Below are positions 1-12,401 of a DNA stretch of 64,000 nt, one piece after another (within the stretch, counting starts at the first letter, position 1; the number at the start of each line of letters is the position of its first letter). The DNA is taken from assembly GCF_014805685.1 (NCBI RefSeq), contig NC_060907.1:5740992-5804991 (forward strand). The letters run 5' to 3'. The notes beneath the pieces were generated by a model that did not search any database, was not told the DNA's origin, and saw only the letters and a list, made by a program, of their open reading frames with translations. The stretch is from Silurus meridionalis (taxonomy: Eukaryota > Chordata > Actinopteri > Siluriformes > Siluridae). Position numbers and translations under genes: made by a program.

Positions 1-751
1 ACTTCATGACTGTTTCTTTTGCAGGTTTTTTTTTTTTTCATTATAATAACAGCGTTTCTGTATGCCTGGGTGCACACATGGTGTGTTTTAAAGGTGTTTT
101 CACTTTAATTCCCCCAGAATTACTGATAATTAGGGCACTAACAGTTTTACTACCCTAGAAAACAGGATAATCGCCTCCACACACACACATACACACATAC
201 TTCCTCTACGCCCTGGGAGCAAACCAGGCTCGTTCAGCTGTAAACCACTAAAGCTCACTAAAGCTCACCCACCATTTGCTAGGCGAGCAACAGGAACAGG
301 TGTTCAGCACCCAAACGCCACACCGTGGCTGAGTTGTTAACGCCACTGACCCGGGGTCAGATTTAACACCGGCCTCTCTGTATTTTCAGCTCCTGAAGAG
401 ATTTAGTGTCTGATCCAGGGTCACTGTGTAATCACACACAGAGTTTTTCTTCATTTCCACAAATTTGCTCCAGGGATTACGACAAGGGGGTTCAGGGGGA
501 GCGCCGCCCTCGATTGGCGTGATTGTTATACGCAATTACTTTGTTGTTCGGCTTTTTTAGGATCCTGTTGTCCTGTTGTTTTTACGTCTTTTGTTGAACT
601 GTTTATACGCCGGGTTGTGATCGTTAACTGGCGTTAAGGAGTGTTACAGCCCCTCGAATGCTAAAAGATATGTAGCTTGTTGGCTTTTTTGTATAACAAT
701 TTGAGAAAGTATACATTTCTAAAAAGATAAATTCCTAACTCACACAAATCC

Positions 752-1160
752 TTTGGCTACGTTTTACACTAATACGGATAAATTTGAAAACGGCGTTTCC
801 GTCCACACTGTCGTTTTTAATCGTTTCCCAAAAGTTGCTCATTCACGCTGAAACATTTGAAAACGTTTACATTCCTGTACTGGGAATGAGCAAAACGTAA
901 CACGGTTTGACCTGCGTCATTTCTGCCTGGTGCTTAAATACTTTCTGGTTCTTTGAAACGGTGAGTCAATGACTACAGATGCATCCACTTTGGAGAGCGT
1001 TTTCAAAACATTTTTCGTTGACAAAAAACGCCGTCTCAGTGTGGACCGAAGTCCAAAACGGAGAGAAAGATTTGCATTTTCAAACAAAAACATATTGCAA
1101 ACATGGCCTAAGCTTCAATATTGTTCTAATGGCACAAAAAATGCAATTTGTGTTTCTTTG
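752..1160. repeat. Probable MITE-like dispersed repeat
   Basis: The left end reads acgttttacactaatacgga followed by aacggcgtttccgtccacac. The right part has the inverse wording (gttttcaaaac, acgccgtctcagtgtggacc, aaaacggagag). The mirrored 'exponent-like' arms with gttttcaaa and aaaacg blocks are what I expect of a common fish non-autonomous DNA transposon. The short ORFs within it are not gene-like. Boundaries are approximate. Confidence 0.45.
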
Positions 1161-1429
1161 CATATAATTTGACATATTACTACAGCAGAATACCTTAATC
1201 TTAGCTAGCCTGCCTAGCGTCTAGCATCACCAACTCTACCTCAGCAGTACCTCAGCTAAAATAAATTAGCAAGGCTGATTATCACAGCTAGCCTTCATAT
1301 TCTGTTAGCTTAGCTTTCATGTAACCTCTCCAACAATACATTTCTTTGATTCTTAGCATAGAATTAGCAAATACACACAATAATTAACGACCATACTAAG
1401 TTCATACTAATGGCCCGAAGACATTAAGG

Positions 1430-1530
1430 GCACTTGAAATTATTGCTGCAGCTATCGATTATTTTACTAGTCGACTGAATTATTCCATCGATTAATCAAG
1501 TAATCATATATGAAGTACTTTTTCTTTATG
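1430..1530. repeat. Short dispersed repeat with atcgatta motifs
   Basis: The segment contains gctgcagctatcgattattt and ccatcgattaatcaagtaat, a wording I recognise as a high-copy dispersed repeat in fish genomes. The family name is not known to me with certainty. Confidence 0.4.
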
Positions 1531-1974
1531 AAAGCACAATATATAAACTACCAAAAATAAATAATTAAAAGTAGAAAAAATCTATTTCAAATTTCCTTTA
1601 AAATTGTAAGCACACTGTACATTGTTTTCTTTGTTTCAGTTTGATATTACACCAAACTTTTAAAACTTTCTGTCGTGGCCTGAATCTTTTTCTCGCTCCT
1701 CGTTGTTTTCTTTTCGTTCCTCCATTTTTAATTCTGCAGCTTCTTCTGTGTTGTATGGAAGCCTGTTTCAGCTACATAAAAATAACATTATTGCTTAATG
1801 GCAACTTTTTTTCTCACAATTCTGCCTTCATTTCTCAAAATTCTGCATTTATTTTTTTATTCTGCATTTATTTCTCACAAATAAAGGCATTTCTTGTAAA
1901 AACATCCAACATTTCTGGTGCATCCACCAGTAACCATGTTGTGGTGTATGAACGAGGCCTCCTCTGCTTCATAA

Positions 1975-2120
1975 GATAAGATAAAATAAGATTTTATTCG
2001 TCCCACAGTGGGGAAATTTCTGTGTTACAGCAGCAAAGAAAAGAAATGTGCAAACATATAAAAAGTAGAGACACAATACAAGTATTTACATCACAGTATA
2101 TAAACACAAAGAAAAAGATA
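1975..2120. repeat. Interspersed repeat fragment (gataagataa ... cccacagtgggga)
   Basis: The string ttattcgtcccacagtgggg followed by aaatttctgtgttacagcag is typical of a very abundant fish interspersed element, probably the 3' part of a LINE or a derived SINE. No coding part is present. Confidence 0.4.
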
Positions 2121-2970
2121 CCAATAAAGCTTTTAATCATATTGCACTTAGGGAATATTGCATGGTTTAAATGAGTGTTATTGCACAGTTATTGCAAAGC
2201 CCAGATATTGTCATTATTTATCTGTTCTATGGAGAGTTTAGTTTGATACCCTGAGATTCTAATGATTGTAGCCCACTTCATTTTCCATGTGGAAAGCTTT
2301 CTGGCACTACAGAGGGGGTGATGCTGCCCGACTGTCTAAAAAGAGTTGCAAATGCAAGAAAAAAAGTTGGAATTAGCCAAACCTTTTTTTGATGTGTGGA
2401 AACGGGTTTTATAGTGTTTATCTGTCCAGAGCGCTCCAAAGTTTAGTGTGTGGTGCATCAGTAATAATGGTCCGTGGGGAAACACAGTGCTAAACGAAGC
2501 ATCGAGGCAAATCATTTGCCCTGTTGCATTTTTGTATTTGCAAAACTCAAGTTACTTGAGGAATCGTTTCAACTGTAAAAGTCTTTTTAGTGAATAATCT
2601 GCTTTCTATCTTGTAAATAACACACTCAAAGTGACCTTATTTAGTCTCTAGTACAAAATTAAAAAGAAATGGATTTTTGTTTGTTTTCGCTGTAATGTGT
2701 GTTCTCTGTTTATAAGGCAAAACAAATTTCTGAATTCCTTTTTGATATTTTGTGGGTGTAGAAAAAAAAAAACTGTTCGAATGTCCAAAAGGTCGTAAAT
2801 CTGAAAATCGAAGAATTCGCTAATAAAAATGACCAGAAGGTTTTGGCATGTTGTGCCAATAGGTCAACAACGATGCTTACACTATCAGCATGAACAAAAA
2901 GACACATATGTGTTTTTAAATGAGATTCTAATTTCTAAAAAGAAATTACTAGTTACTAGTTATTTTCCAC

Positions 2971-3472
2971 CAGTGGTCGACAGTAACAAAGTAAGTCTGC
3001 TTCGTTACTGTACTTAAGTAGCTTTTTCATGTATTTGTACTTTACTCAAGTATTTCCATTTGGGGAGACTTTTACTTTAACTTCACTACATTTCAAAGTC
3101 AAATCATTTACTTTTTTACTCAACTACATTTTTTGAAATCAGTCGTTCCTTTTTATTTATGAGCAATCCACCAATCAGTGTATAGAGCATCTATATCATT
3201 CTATTAATAGATCAGTGTGTTAAGAGCAACTTCAGAGTCTTTTCACATGAACAGAGTTGATTCTTGTGATAAAAAATAATTAATAGGAACATTATAGCCA
3301 TAATGAACAAAAGTACTTTGAATACTTAAGTACATTTGAAGGGAAATATTTTTGTACTTTTCCAGAAATAAAAGTTTAAAGGGAGCATTTTTACTTTTAC
3401 TGGAGTCATATCTTACCTGCTGTAACTCTACTTTAACTCAAGTGCATGGTTTTTGTACTTCGTCCACCACTG
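2971..3472. mobile_element. Non-autonomous hAT-like element (MITE)
   Basis: Begins cagtggtcgacagtaac and ends cgtccaccactg, imperfect terminal inverted repeats of the CAGTGGTGG type. The interior is rich in 'gtacttaagta / tactcaagta' words. The flanks share ttttcc, consistent with a decayed target-site duplication. About 500 bp with no transposase frame. It lies in the meis1 intron and resembles the element at 59882-60880. Confidence 0.6.
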
Positions 3473-4020
3473 CTTTTCCTGCTAATGATGTTTTCACTTC
3501 AGTTTACGTCCATGTCCTTTTTTTATCTTGTCTTTTGGACTTACCAGGTTCAAAATTGAACTTTTTACTTTCCACTTCTGTAGAAAGCTCCTAGAAGAGC
3601 CAATCATTTTCATCACCAATTATTGGTGGATTATTTGACTTGTGTATCAAACTGTGTATACTGTATGCTTCTTTACCACTGTGTTCCCTAGGTTGCTTTT
3701 TTAGCAGTCCAGCTTCCTTGTGTATATTTCTATTCTTCCATTAAAATCTTATCACATGACTCAGCATTAGTCTATGGTGTCTTCACAGATGGAGAAAAAA
3801 ACTATATGACAGGATTTTATCGAATTAACTCTAGAGATGCAGGGATCAGCCACCTGATGATCTGACTTTAATCCAGTTTCTTAAAATGTCAGGGACTTCA
3901 GGAACTTGGACTGAATTTAAAACGCTGTCACATGGAATAATGATCATATAATTGCTGTATATGTAAACAACGTGTCCATAAACCAGGATAACCCATGTGT
4001 CTTCTCTGTTTTTGTGTTAG

Positions 4021-5113
4021 CACCCATACCCCTCTGAAGAGCAGAAGAAGCAGTTGGCTCAGGACACAGGTCTCACCATCCTCCAGGTCAACAACTGGTG
4101 AGTTATTTTTTTTTTAGCCTTGAGACACACCGATCCACGAGGTTGCAAAAGCTTATTTAAATTTGTGTATAGATGCTGAAAGAGTAGAGTGATGCTAAAC
4201 TGGTTCTGTGTGTGTTAGGATGATTGAACTAGCCTCAGCAATTAGCTACTATATGTCCTGGTCCATGTTTTCAGTGGCCCAGCAAGAGTATATCTCAACC
4301 TATTTGCTTACGTCCAAACAGAACACACCAAATTCTTTTGTCGTAGTTTTGCATTCCCACGGTGACAGTGACGTTCTAGACTGTGCCCAAGTCATTCTAG
4401 ATTTTAGAGTTAAAAACTCTGAATTCTTGGCTATTGTACAAGTTCCCCTGGCAACAACTAGATTTTTGTTGTTGTTGTCCTGCATTTTCTAGGCAACAGT
4501 GACATTCTGGATTTTTTCCATATCCACAATGCAAGTTTTATTGGAAATTAAAATGCACACGATTATTTTATCCACTTTAGTTCTGAGCTCCCTCTGTAAT
4601 AGTGCGAATTATTTGACGTTGTCAAATGGTTCAGTTGGTCAGGTCAAGTCACAGGTTCTTTTCCGTGTTCCTTTGGTGACACTGAGATTCTAGAATGTTG
4701 CCAGATTGTTCTAGATTGAAAATAGATTTTACACTCCGTTTGGATTTATTTTCTTGGAGTGAAACAATCTCTTGGTGATCAGTGTCATTCAAAATGATGG
4801 CTTTGTTGAACATTGCCAGAACATCCCAGATTCTTTCGTTTCCATCGCGGATCAGTGTTCCCTTGGTGACAACGAGCGAATTCCAGATCGTTTCCAAGTA
4901 CTTCAAGAACACGAGTTCAGTTCAAAACCCAATGTTTTTGTTTGTGACGGTGACGGTCTAGACGGTTGCCAGACATTTTCGAAATGCGCCATTGCATGGT
5001 GGCAACGGTGTGGTCCGTTTTCAGAACAGGTGAGGTGGCGGCACGAGAAGTGCAAACAAGCACTTGTCAAATTAAACAGAATTTTCACAGCGAACAGCTG
5101 GACTGGTTTATTT

Positions 5114-5158
<45 letters not shown>

Positions 5159-6419
5159 GGCTGACCGCTGCATAACCCCACATTACGATGAGGCCAGGGG
5201 GACGTTTTATGATGGTGCGACCCATGTGTTTTTAAGTTCTGAGGTTAAGCAGCCCAAGTGTCCTTAACAATGCACATGATTTCATTCCTGACCTGGACCT
5301 GAATGAATGCACTGTATTTTTTTTCAGTACTTGACCTTTCCTTGAAATGTATCTTGTGTATTCTGATCTTCAGTCATGATGCATCACGCACATAAAAACG
5401 CTTGCGTGTGTGTGGCGTATCTGAGTGAATAACCTTCATTCGTGTCTCCGCGAGAGCGCTTCGAATAGCCGTAGCATATGTACCGCATGCTTTGTATTTA
5501 TGGTACATGCTTGCCGTGTAAGTGTGCGGCATTTGGGTGTGTGTATGATGAGGAGGCAGAGCCCGGCGCTCGTAAAAACTCAGCCTTGCGGTGTGAAGCG
5601 GAGTGAGGGGTCAGCCAAGGGTCAAACTTTTACCCATGAAAGAGGGGGGCAGGATTTGCAAACGTATGGGGTTTTGTTCTCGGCTCTGATTGGACACTGG
5701 ACAGGTGGTTTGTCATAACCGAGCTGATTTATTGACAATGGTGCTGATCTGGGGTCAGTTTTAATGACAATCAAACAATGATATGGACTCTGGAGAAAAA
5801 TGGGTACAAAATCTCTTTGTATCTTAAACTTAAAAAGGTGCATGTAGTGACTCCAAAAGGTAACAGTTACTTTAAGAAACAGTGATGCTTGATTGTGGAT
5901 TTTATAAACTATAATGTTTCTTTGTCTTACATCAATGCTCTTAATCTCATTTAAAGTCAAGGACACCATCCAAAAAATTATCTAAATCATTTGTCCTCCA
6001 TAAATGACTTTGGCTTGTAGCTCTTCCCATTTCTGGCGCATAACCTTCATTAGTTCAACGCTCGCCATTTGTGCCATACGACCCCCAGCTTTTTTCTTTC
6101 TTTTTTTTTTCTTTCAAGAGAACAGGAAATGGAACCGTGTGTCCTGAGGTCAAACAGTAGGGACATAAATCATGTACAGACCCAGGGTACTGGCACCTTC
6201 AGGTCATAGGTCACGAGGGGGTTTTTAGACTGAGGAAGACCAGAGCTGCACCTCTGCTCAGCGTGTGACGTCATGGGGTCGCAGAGTCAAAGGGTGAAAG
6301 GCCAAGCACTGTAGGGGAATAGATACTAAAAGCATTCTGAGGCAGTGCCTGTACACTGACATCCCTGACATTAAAGGAGTTCTCTGCACCTTTTCATCCT
6401 AAGCCCTGCGCAGTGTATC

Positions 6420-6476
<57 letters not shown>

Positions 6477-6536
6477 TAACACTAGACCAAAAATTTGACA
6501 CGTCTCTAAATTTAAATCAATAAGCAAACAATGTGC

Positions 6537-6620
<84 letters not shown>

Positions 6621-6936
6621 ATTTGTTCTACAGACAAAAAAAAGACAACAAAAATACAATTTCTGTATTTATGGAAGGTTTGCCATGATGATAAAAAATT
6701 TCAATTTATAATTTTACTTTTTTTATACAACTATTATTTCACATTCATAAAAAGCATTTCACTACATGCCGTACTCTCTCTAAATGTGTGTGTGTGACAG
6801 ATTTGACTTGATTTGCTTTTACAATAATAAATACAATTATTTTAATAAAATTTTTAAATTACAATTTTAGTTTACAGTTTATTTCATTAGTAATAGTTTT
6901 AGCAATTATTTATATATTCATGCCATAATTTCACTT

Positions 6937-7010
<74 letters not shown>

Positions 7011-9476
7011 CATCCATCCATCCATCCATCCATCCATCCATCCATCCATCCATCCATCCATCCATCCATCCATGCATCCAGATGGTCCCAGAGTTACGAT
7101 GGTTCGACTGGTCTGATTGTGGAATTATAGGGAAAAATGCTCGTAAATGGCATGTTTGTGAGGACACCGGTGTGCACCAGGGCCTGGAAATAATCCTGTC
7201 TGGTGAAACAACTCATTATACAGATGTTTTATTTGTAAATAGGGGTTGATTCAGGAGTTCATGAAAACAGTTCTACATGTTCTATGTGTTTGTTTGTAAT
7301 TGAGGGAAACCAGAGACTGCTCTTAGACTTTAGTAATGAGTGAGATTTTGAAGTGTGATGTTCTTTTCTCAATGCATCCAAATTCTGTTTTGGCTACAAT
7401 CCAGTGGATCTCTACTTTCACAATAGGTTTCAGGTAGAACCTTTTTTAAAAACCTGGAAGGTTCTTGGAAGACCTTTTGGTGCGTCCATTGCTTCATACT
7501 CACACACCTTTGTGATTAGTATACCTGTTGTTTAATCAAATCTAAAGAAACCATGTATTTATTTAGAGCGTACACATTTAGTGCAGTAGATAAAGATTTG
7601 TTTCCTTCAATTATTCTTTCTGTGACGAGATGAGATTTGACCTGTAACCTGGTATTCATCTCTGCAGGTTCATCAACGCCAGAAGAAGGATAGTCCAGCC
7701 AATGATCGATCAGTCGAACCGCGCAGGTGAGTCCACACTAACGCTGTCCAACGTCTGCCCAGGCTCCATGTCCTGCCTGCGCTCTCTCACACACCTCCAC
7801 TAAGTGGGTCTGGTAGAAACCCGAAGACATTACAGGGATCTGAGGGTCTTTATGAAGTGACGCAAAACGAATCGCTGAACCGAGTGATATATTTCATCCT
7901 TCTCTCTCTCTCTCTCTCTTTTGCTCTTTTTTCCTCCTGACTGTCTGAGTCTTGTTGAGCTGTAGTAAAGTTTATGGGCTGTGAGGGGGGTGCGCGGGTC
8001 GGGCAGGCTCCAGGCTGAGGCGGGGAGGAGGGCCGGGGAAGTTCAAAGACATTTCTGTGAGTCTGAACTGCTGCCCTCATGCCAGTTAACCAGACACAGC
8101 TCACAAACCCCATACGGACTGTACGCTAATGGGATTGGGTGGGAGGGGCAGCGGGGAGACGGGAATGCACCGTTTGAACATTATAGAAGCATGTATTTGA
8201 TTTTTGAAAAGCGTTCTGACCGGAGTGTATGTTGTTGCAGTAGGTCACGGTGGGCCGTACACTCCTGAGAGTCAGCCAATGGGAGGCTACATGTTGGACG
8301 GACAGGCTCACATGGCCTCTAGAGCTCCAGGTGACATATTCAATGCATGTTATTGTACTGTGTGTAAAAGGGGTAGTGTGTAATGTTTTTCTAAACTTGA
8401 CCTGTAAGAATGATACACTTTCATGTTTTTACAAATTTTCAGTGTCATGAGTCTGGATACGGGTTTATTTTAATGAAGCTGGTTAAACCTAGTTACAAGA
8501 TGAACTTACAGGACCAGCTTCCTTAGCTACAGCATTAACGTCCTCAGCTACAACATAAACTCCTGCTGTAATTATAACTTCCTTAGTTACAGGATCATCT
8601 ACAGGATCAAATACATGCACAATGCATTAATATTTAGCATTTTAAGGTGCACTTAGCAATGTTTAATGGTTCAGCCCTCTAGGAATCATATGCCACAATA
8701 TATAGAAAATGTTGCGATTTACTGTGCAATTCCTTTTTATAATAAATTTTTTTTAGAGCAATTTTATTTGCTTCGCTTCCAGCTGAAACAGTAGCTGGAC
8801 AGTTACTACAACAGTAACAGTTGGTTACTTTTTTTTCAAAATGCAACACACAGAGCAAACATACAGAAGGAGTATTTAATTGCAGCTGTACTTCACCTAA
8901 CAGGCAGCAGGGGGCTCTGTATATCACACACCGCTGCTTTAAACAGTTATTTAAACGACAGGTATTTAAATGATACTAATATGGGAGACTCGATGAATGA
9001 TTTTCTTTCTCTCTTTTGCTTTCTCTCTCTTTTGCTTCGGGTCTCTGTTTATCTCTGTCTTATTCTTTCTCTCTCGCTCTTTCTTAACTTCTTATTCTGT
9101 CTCTATCGATATCTCTCTTTTGCTGTATCTGTTTCTCTCTTTGTATTTCTTTATCTTTTTGTCTCTCTTTCACTGTCTCTGTTTTTCTCTTTTTGCCTCT
9201 CTATGACTTTCTCTATTTCTCTATTTGTCTGTCTCTCACTCACTTTTTCTGCTAAATGCTATCGCTTTCTCTTTCTGCCTCTCACATTCTTTCTCTCTTA
9301 CTTTCTCTCTTTGTTCTCTCTTTGTCTCATTATATTACTGCACCCCTATCTCTTTCTCTCACTTTCTATTTATCTCTCTCTGTCTCTCTTTCTTCTCTCT
9401 CTCTCTCTCTCTCTTTCTTTCTTCTCTCTCAGGTTCACTAGGGATGGGGATGGACAGTCAGTGGCACTACATGTAA
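4021..9476 (+). CDS. meis1: MEIS-family TALE homeobox protein, C-terminal part (meis1 type)
   Basis: DNA-binding TALE homeodomain transcription factor, known in the family as a PBX/HOX cofactor acting in the nucleus. Four exons are seen: 4021-4097, 7668-7726, 8241-8330 and 9433-9476 (stop TAA at 9474). They encode the last 89 residues. The first begins [14 protein letters not shown] and, with the second, spells the recognition helix [15 protein letters not shown] with the split Trp codon (TG|G) expected for MEIS genes. The fourth ends GMDSQWHYM, the short C-terminus of MEIS1 isoform A. Donors are gtgagt, gtgagt and gtgaca; acceptors are ctgcag, ttgcag and tctcag. The N-terminus, the MEIS/PREP domain and homeodomain helices 1-2 must lie before position 1, since nothing like them occurs in 1-4020. 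Adjacency to etaa1 favours meis1 over meis2 or meis3. Some residues ([11 protein letters not shown]) resemble what I recall of meis3, so the a/b/3 paralogue label is less certain than the family. Confidence 0.93.
4340..5010. repeat. Degenerate tandem repeat in meis1 intron
   Basis: A phrase of the form ccttggtgacagtgacattctagaatgttgccagattgttctagatt recurs in worn form near 4361, 4447, 4487, 4670, 4768, 4858 and 4950. Spacing is roughly 50-180 bp. It is followed by an (AC)n tract at 5115-5157. ORFs here are by-products of the repeat. Confidence 0.5.
5115..5157. repeat. (AC)n microsatellite
   Basis: About 21 uninterrupted AC units directly after the degenerate tandem repeat. The rest of 5158-6420 looks unique, with no exon. 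Confidence 0.95.
6424..7072. repeat. Microsatellite cluster (GT)n, (AT)n, (CTAT)n, (CATC)n
   Basis: (GT)n at 6424-6470, about 39 AT units at 6539-6618, (CTAT)n at 6937-7010 running directly into (CATC)n to 7072. All lie in the meis1 intron. The ORFs of repeating IY or TH residues here are artefacts. 7073-7667 is unique intron sequence. Confidence 0.95.
8238..8244 (+). promoter_or_regulatory. meis1: NAGNAG tandem splice acceptor of meis1
   Basis: The exon start reads cagtag|gtcacgg. Using the first AG (8240) gives Ala-Val-Gly-His; using the second (8243) gives Ala-Gly-His. Both stay in frame and differ by one Val just after the homeodomain. Seen directly; usage is unknown. Confidence 0.6.
8515..8610. 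repeat. Outlying copies of the ttagttaca minisatellite
   Basis: Four or so units such as cttccttagctacagcatta and cttccttagttacaggatca match the long array at 12402-13741, but sit in the last meis1 intron about 4 kb upstream of it. Confidence 0.75.
9000..9432. repeat. Pyrimidine-rich (CT/CTTT) tract upstream of last meis1 coding exon
   Basis: About 430 bases of ctctctttct wording run straight into the acceptor at 9432, so the polypyrimidine tract of the exon is a simple repeat. The Ser/Leu/Phe-rich ORFs across it are artefacts, even though one continues in frame into the real exon. Confidence 0.9.
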
Positions 9477-9521
9477 CCAATATCTTTTACACCTACCTAG
9501 GTGTCAGGTAAGGCAAATATC

Positions 9522-9530
<9 letters not shown>

Positions 9531-9601
<71 letters not shown>
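9531..9601. repeat. (GT)n microsatellite
   Basis: About 35 GT units begin 24 bases after the putative meis1 donor at 9508. A (GA)n tract follows at 9790-9844. No exon is recognised in 9602-10840. Confidence 0.95.
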
Positions 9602-9602
<1 letters not shown>

Positions 9603-9787
9603 AGAAATTTCCAGGAGACATTTATTTAACTTGAATAAAAGGAGTCTCTATTGCTAATGCCGTTGCTTTCCACTACAGGAAAGTCTTTAGGACAGAGGAG
9701 TTTATTTAATCAGCTTCCCCTTACTGTTGTGTACAAGAAGCTTTTTTGAGTCAGAATGAAAAATGATGACTGAAAGAAAGGCCAAGC

Positions 9788-9827
<40 letters not shown>

Positions 9828-10849
9828 GGGAGAGAGAGAGAGAGCACTTGTTAGTGCCTCAGCGGGAGTGCTGCTTTTCTCTCCCTCTTTGTGATTCATT
9901 GTATTCAAACAAATACATCTGTCATATCCCATAATGCCCCACAATGCCTGTACAGATGACCTCCACCCCTTCTGTATGCAATTCACTGAGCTGAGAGTGT
10001 TTACCCTCCGTAAGCTCTCCTCGTTTTTTTTTCTTTTTTCCTCTCTTTTGTTAAATTCACATACTATTTGCTCAGCTGTTGTTTTTTATTTAATGTGAAC
10101 ACAGTAAACCTTGTTGCTTGAGCAGCTATAATGTAATTTCTGGTTATTTCTGGTACATTAATGAGAAATCCAGAGTACACCTATTGGGGTGCACAATTTA
10201 ACCTCCTAAAATGCAACGCAATGCTACAGCGCCCTCCAAACAAACACTTGGTAAATATGAGCTGCGCAAAATGGTCTTTCTTCTGTGTTTGAGTGTTTTC
10301 CAAAAAAAAAAAAAAAAGTTAAACAATAAAAGTAAACAATACAAATTTCGCACGAAAGACAAGTTTGAGGCAAAAAGAGGTGGGCTCAAGGAATAAAGCT
10401 CCGCTGCATCCCCTATTTTATGTAGAGATATAATGAGAGTCCATTCCAACTGCACCACTATTAGCTGAATGGCATTCTGGCATGTGTTTATTACAAGTGC
10501 TGATGAATGGGTTTTTTCCATTAAAGGTTCATTCATAAATGTGATTTACTGGAACAAAGAAAATACAGTACATCGTCGAGCAAAATAGCATTTGGAAATG
10601 CTTCACCAAGACGATTCAATATAAAAGTATTTAAAGCTGTTTCTTGTGGATTTCCCCTTCAAATGAGTTTTATTTGTAGAGAATTTTTAACAATGAATGG
10701 CATCTTGAAGAACCTGACAGAATATCCAGTGTTGATAAGTGAGCCAGAGGTGATGGTGGTGAGGGAAAAAAATTCCCTGTGATTATATGGGACTCAAAAT
10801 GGATCACATCTCCATCTGGCTAACATTAAATATTCATTATAGATGAATT

Positions 10850-11160
10850 ATTGTTGAGGTTATCAACTGTTTACTGATGGAGACTTGAGGGCTGCCATTC
10901 CCATGAAAAGTGTGAATCAGTGTCACCCAGATGAGGACAGGTTCTCTTTTGAGATTGGTTCCTCTCAGGGATTTCTCCTCATACCATCTAGGACCATCTA
11001 GATTTTTGTCCTTGCCACTGTCACCACTGGCTCAGTCATTAGGAATAAATTTATAAGGGCAAATTTAGGTCGTTAAAATGTATAAAAGATTTGGAACAAT
11101 GTCCATTGTTAAAAGCATCATACAAATAAACCGAATAATTGAATTAAATTGAATTCGGTG
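10850..11160. repeat. Dispersed repeat ending in gaattgaattg-type tail
   Basis: Phrases ggttcctctcagggatttct, ccttgccactgtcaccactg and caatgtccattgttaaaagc end in an aattgaattaaattgaattc tail. A second, diverged copy lies at 60290-60725 inside the fbxo48 intron. I recognise this as a high-copy fish repeat but cannot name the family safely. Confidence 0.65.
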
Positions 11161-11252
11161 CGAACCTGTTAATGGCACTTGTAGTTCAAAACCATTATAG
11201 CCAAACTGTTATATTAATTACTCAAAATTTAAATGTAGTTTTCTTTTCGAAG

Positions 11253-11256
<4 letters not shown>

Positions 11257-11312
<56 letters not shown>
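11257..11312. repeat. (AT)n microsatellite
   Basis: About 28 AT units followed by a T run. 11313-11989 is unique sequence ending in a strong polypyrimidine tract (11959-11989). Confidence 0.95.
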
Positions 11313-11326
<14 letters not shown>

Positions 11327-11989
11327 AAGAGAGCTCCAAGTAGAACCATATTTAGCAACAAATAAATCTTTTTCAGATTCAATTCAGTTTCAGCACCCAA
11401 TAATCCTTCAAGTGTCCCCATAACAACAACTTCCAAGTATTTTTTCTATTATTTTTTGGAAGCGAAGGTACCCTTAACCCTGTTGAGACCCTGAAATTTT
11501 CCCAAGAGTCTGGTAGGACACCCAGAACCAATGAAGCACGAGAAAAGCTCAATTCGAGTTACATGTCAAAACAATAAAAAAGTGTAAAAGAAAAGAAAAC
11601 AATATATTATCACTTTCAATAAATAATCCCTGATGCTCAATACATTTCCAGGGAGCAACTACGTAACCCGAGTAAACAACACAAAGTGTTTAAAACGTTT
11701 TTCACATCTTGTAATCGTTGTCTGTGTTGACCAGGTAGTAAAATGTTCTATAAGCCAGAACTAAAATTATTTTTATTTTCGTGCTGCTCATTAGGAAAGT
11801 CCCACAGCTGAAAATGTCGTGGTTTGGCTCTTATTACTAGTGGAAAGACGGCCCAGTTTCTGAAAACATCATCTGGTTTGTTCGACAGTGAAACCAAAAA
11901 CGCTCTACACACTGTTGTTTTCTGCCTCTGAAACACACCGACTGCTTGCTTTGGTTTAACTTTTCTTTTTTTTTCTTTTTTTCTCACAG

Positions 11990-12174
11990 CACCAAAGATG
12001 GCGAATCGTCAACGCTACAAATCCCAGAAGCCTGATAAATTACCTCTCCGTGGCTTAAGGAATGCAAGTGCCTCGCTGCCACCACAGGGACTGCTGCAGC
12101 AGGCCGTTACAGCCGTTTCGTTCAAAATGGCCGCCCCAGCTGGATTCTGGCGAGGACTGGGGCATCAATCATAA
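11990..12174 (+). other. Candidate spliced terminal exon of meis1
   Basis: A very strong acceptor (cttttttttctttttttctcacag ending at 11989) precedes this segment, and the 9433 exon ends in a good donor (cag|gtaagg at 9508). It could therefore be the 3' UTR exon of meis1. If the 9433 exon is skipped, exon 8241-8330 joins here in phase 1 and the frame stays open for about 60 codons to TAA at 12172. The resulting tail contains RQRYKSQKPDKL and MAAPAGFWRGLGHQS. It does not resemble the conserved long MEIS C-terminus (ending MDIHAQ). Coding use is doubtful; UTR use is plausible. 12175-12400 holds no other feature. Confidence 0.35.
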
Positions 12175-12401
12175 AGAGTCCAAAAAAAAGAAAACATAAA
12201 AAGAAAACCTCTCTGCTCCTCCCAGCCGTACCTGCTATAGGCCTGAAGACAAGGACTGAACTGCCTTAAAGGATACGGACGCTCAAATGTTAACCCTCAG
12301 AAAAATGATTTTATCATGGTGTTCAAATGTTTTTTGGTGTTTTTAGTCATATTCTAGGGTTTCGAAGTTAAAAACGGCTCAAAAATGACCTCCATAGACA
12401 A

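Larger units (their letters stand above)
1..4020 (+). other. meis1: meis1 intron, open at the left edge
   Basis: No exon is recognisable before 4021, so this is read as the intron preceding the first visible homeodomain exon, ending in the acceptor ttgtgttag. It contains several dispersed repeats listed separately (about 752-1160, 1430-1530, 1975-2120 and 2971-3472). The first 700 bases are unique-looking, with moderate GC around 480-620; no function can be assigned. Confidence 0.6.

Noticed and set aside
8981..9511. 176-codon plus-strand ORF rich in Ser, Leu and Phe
   Set aside because: It is a reading of a CT-rich simple repeat in the last meis1 intron. Only the last 14 codons before its stop coincide with a real exon.
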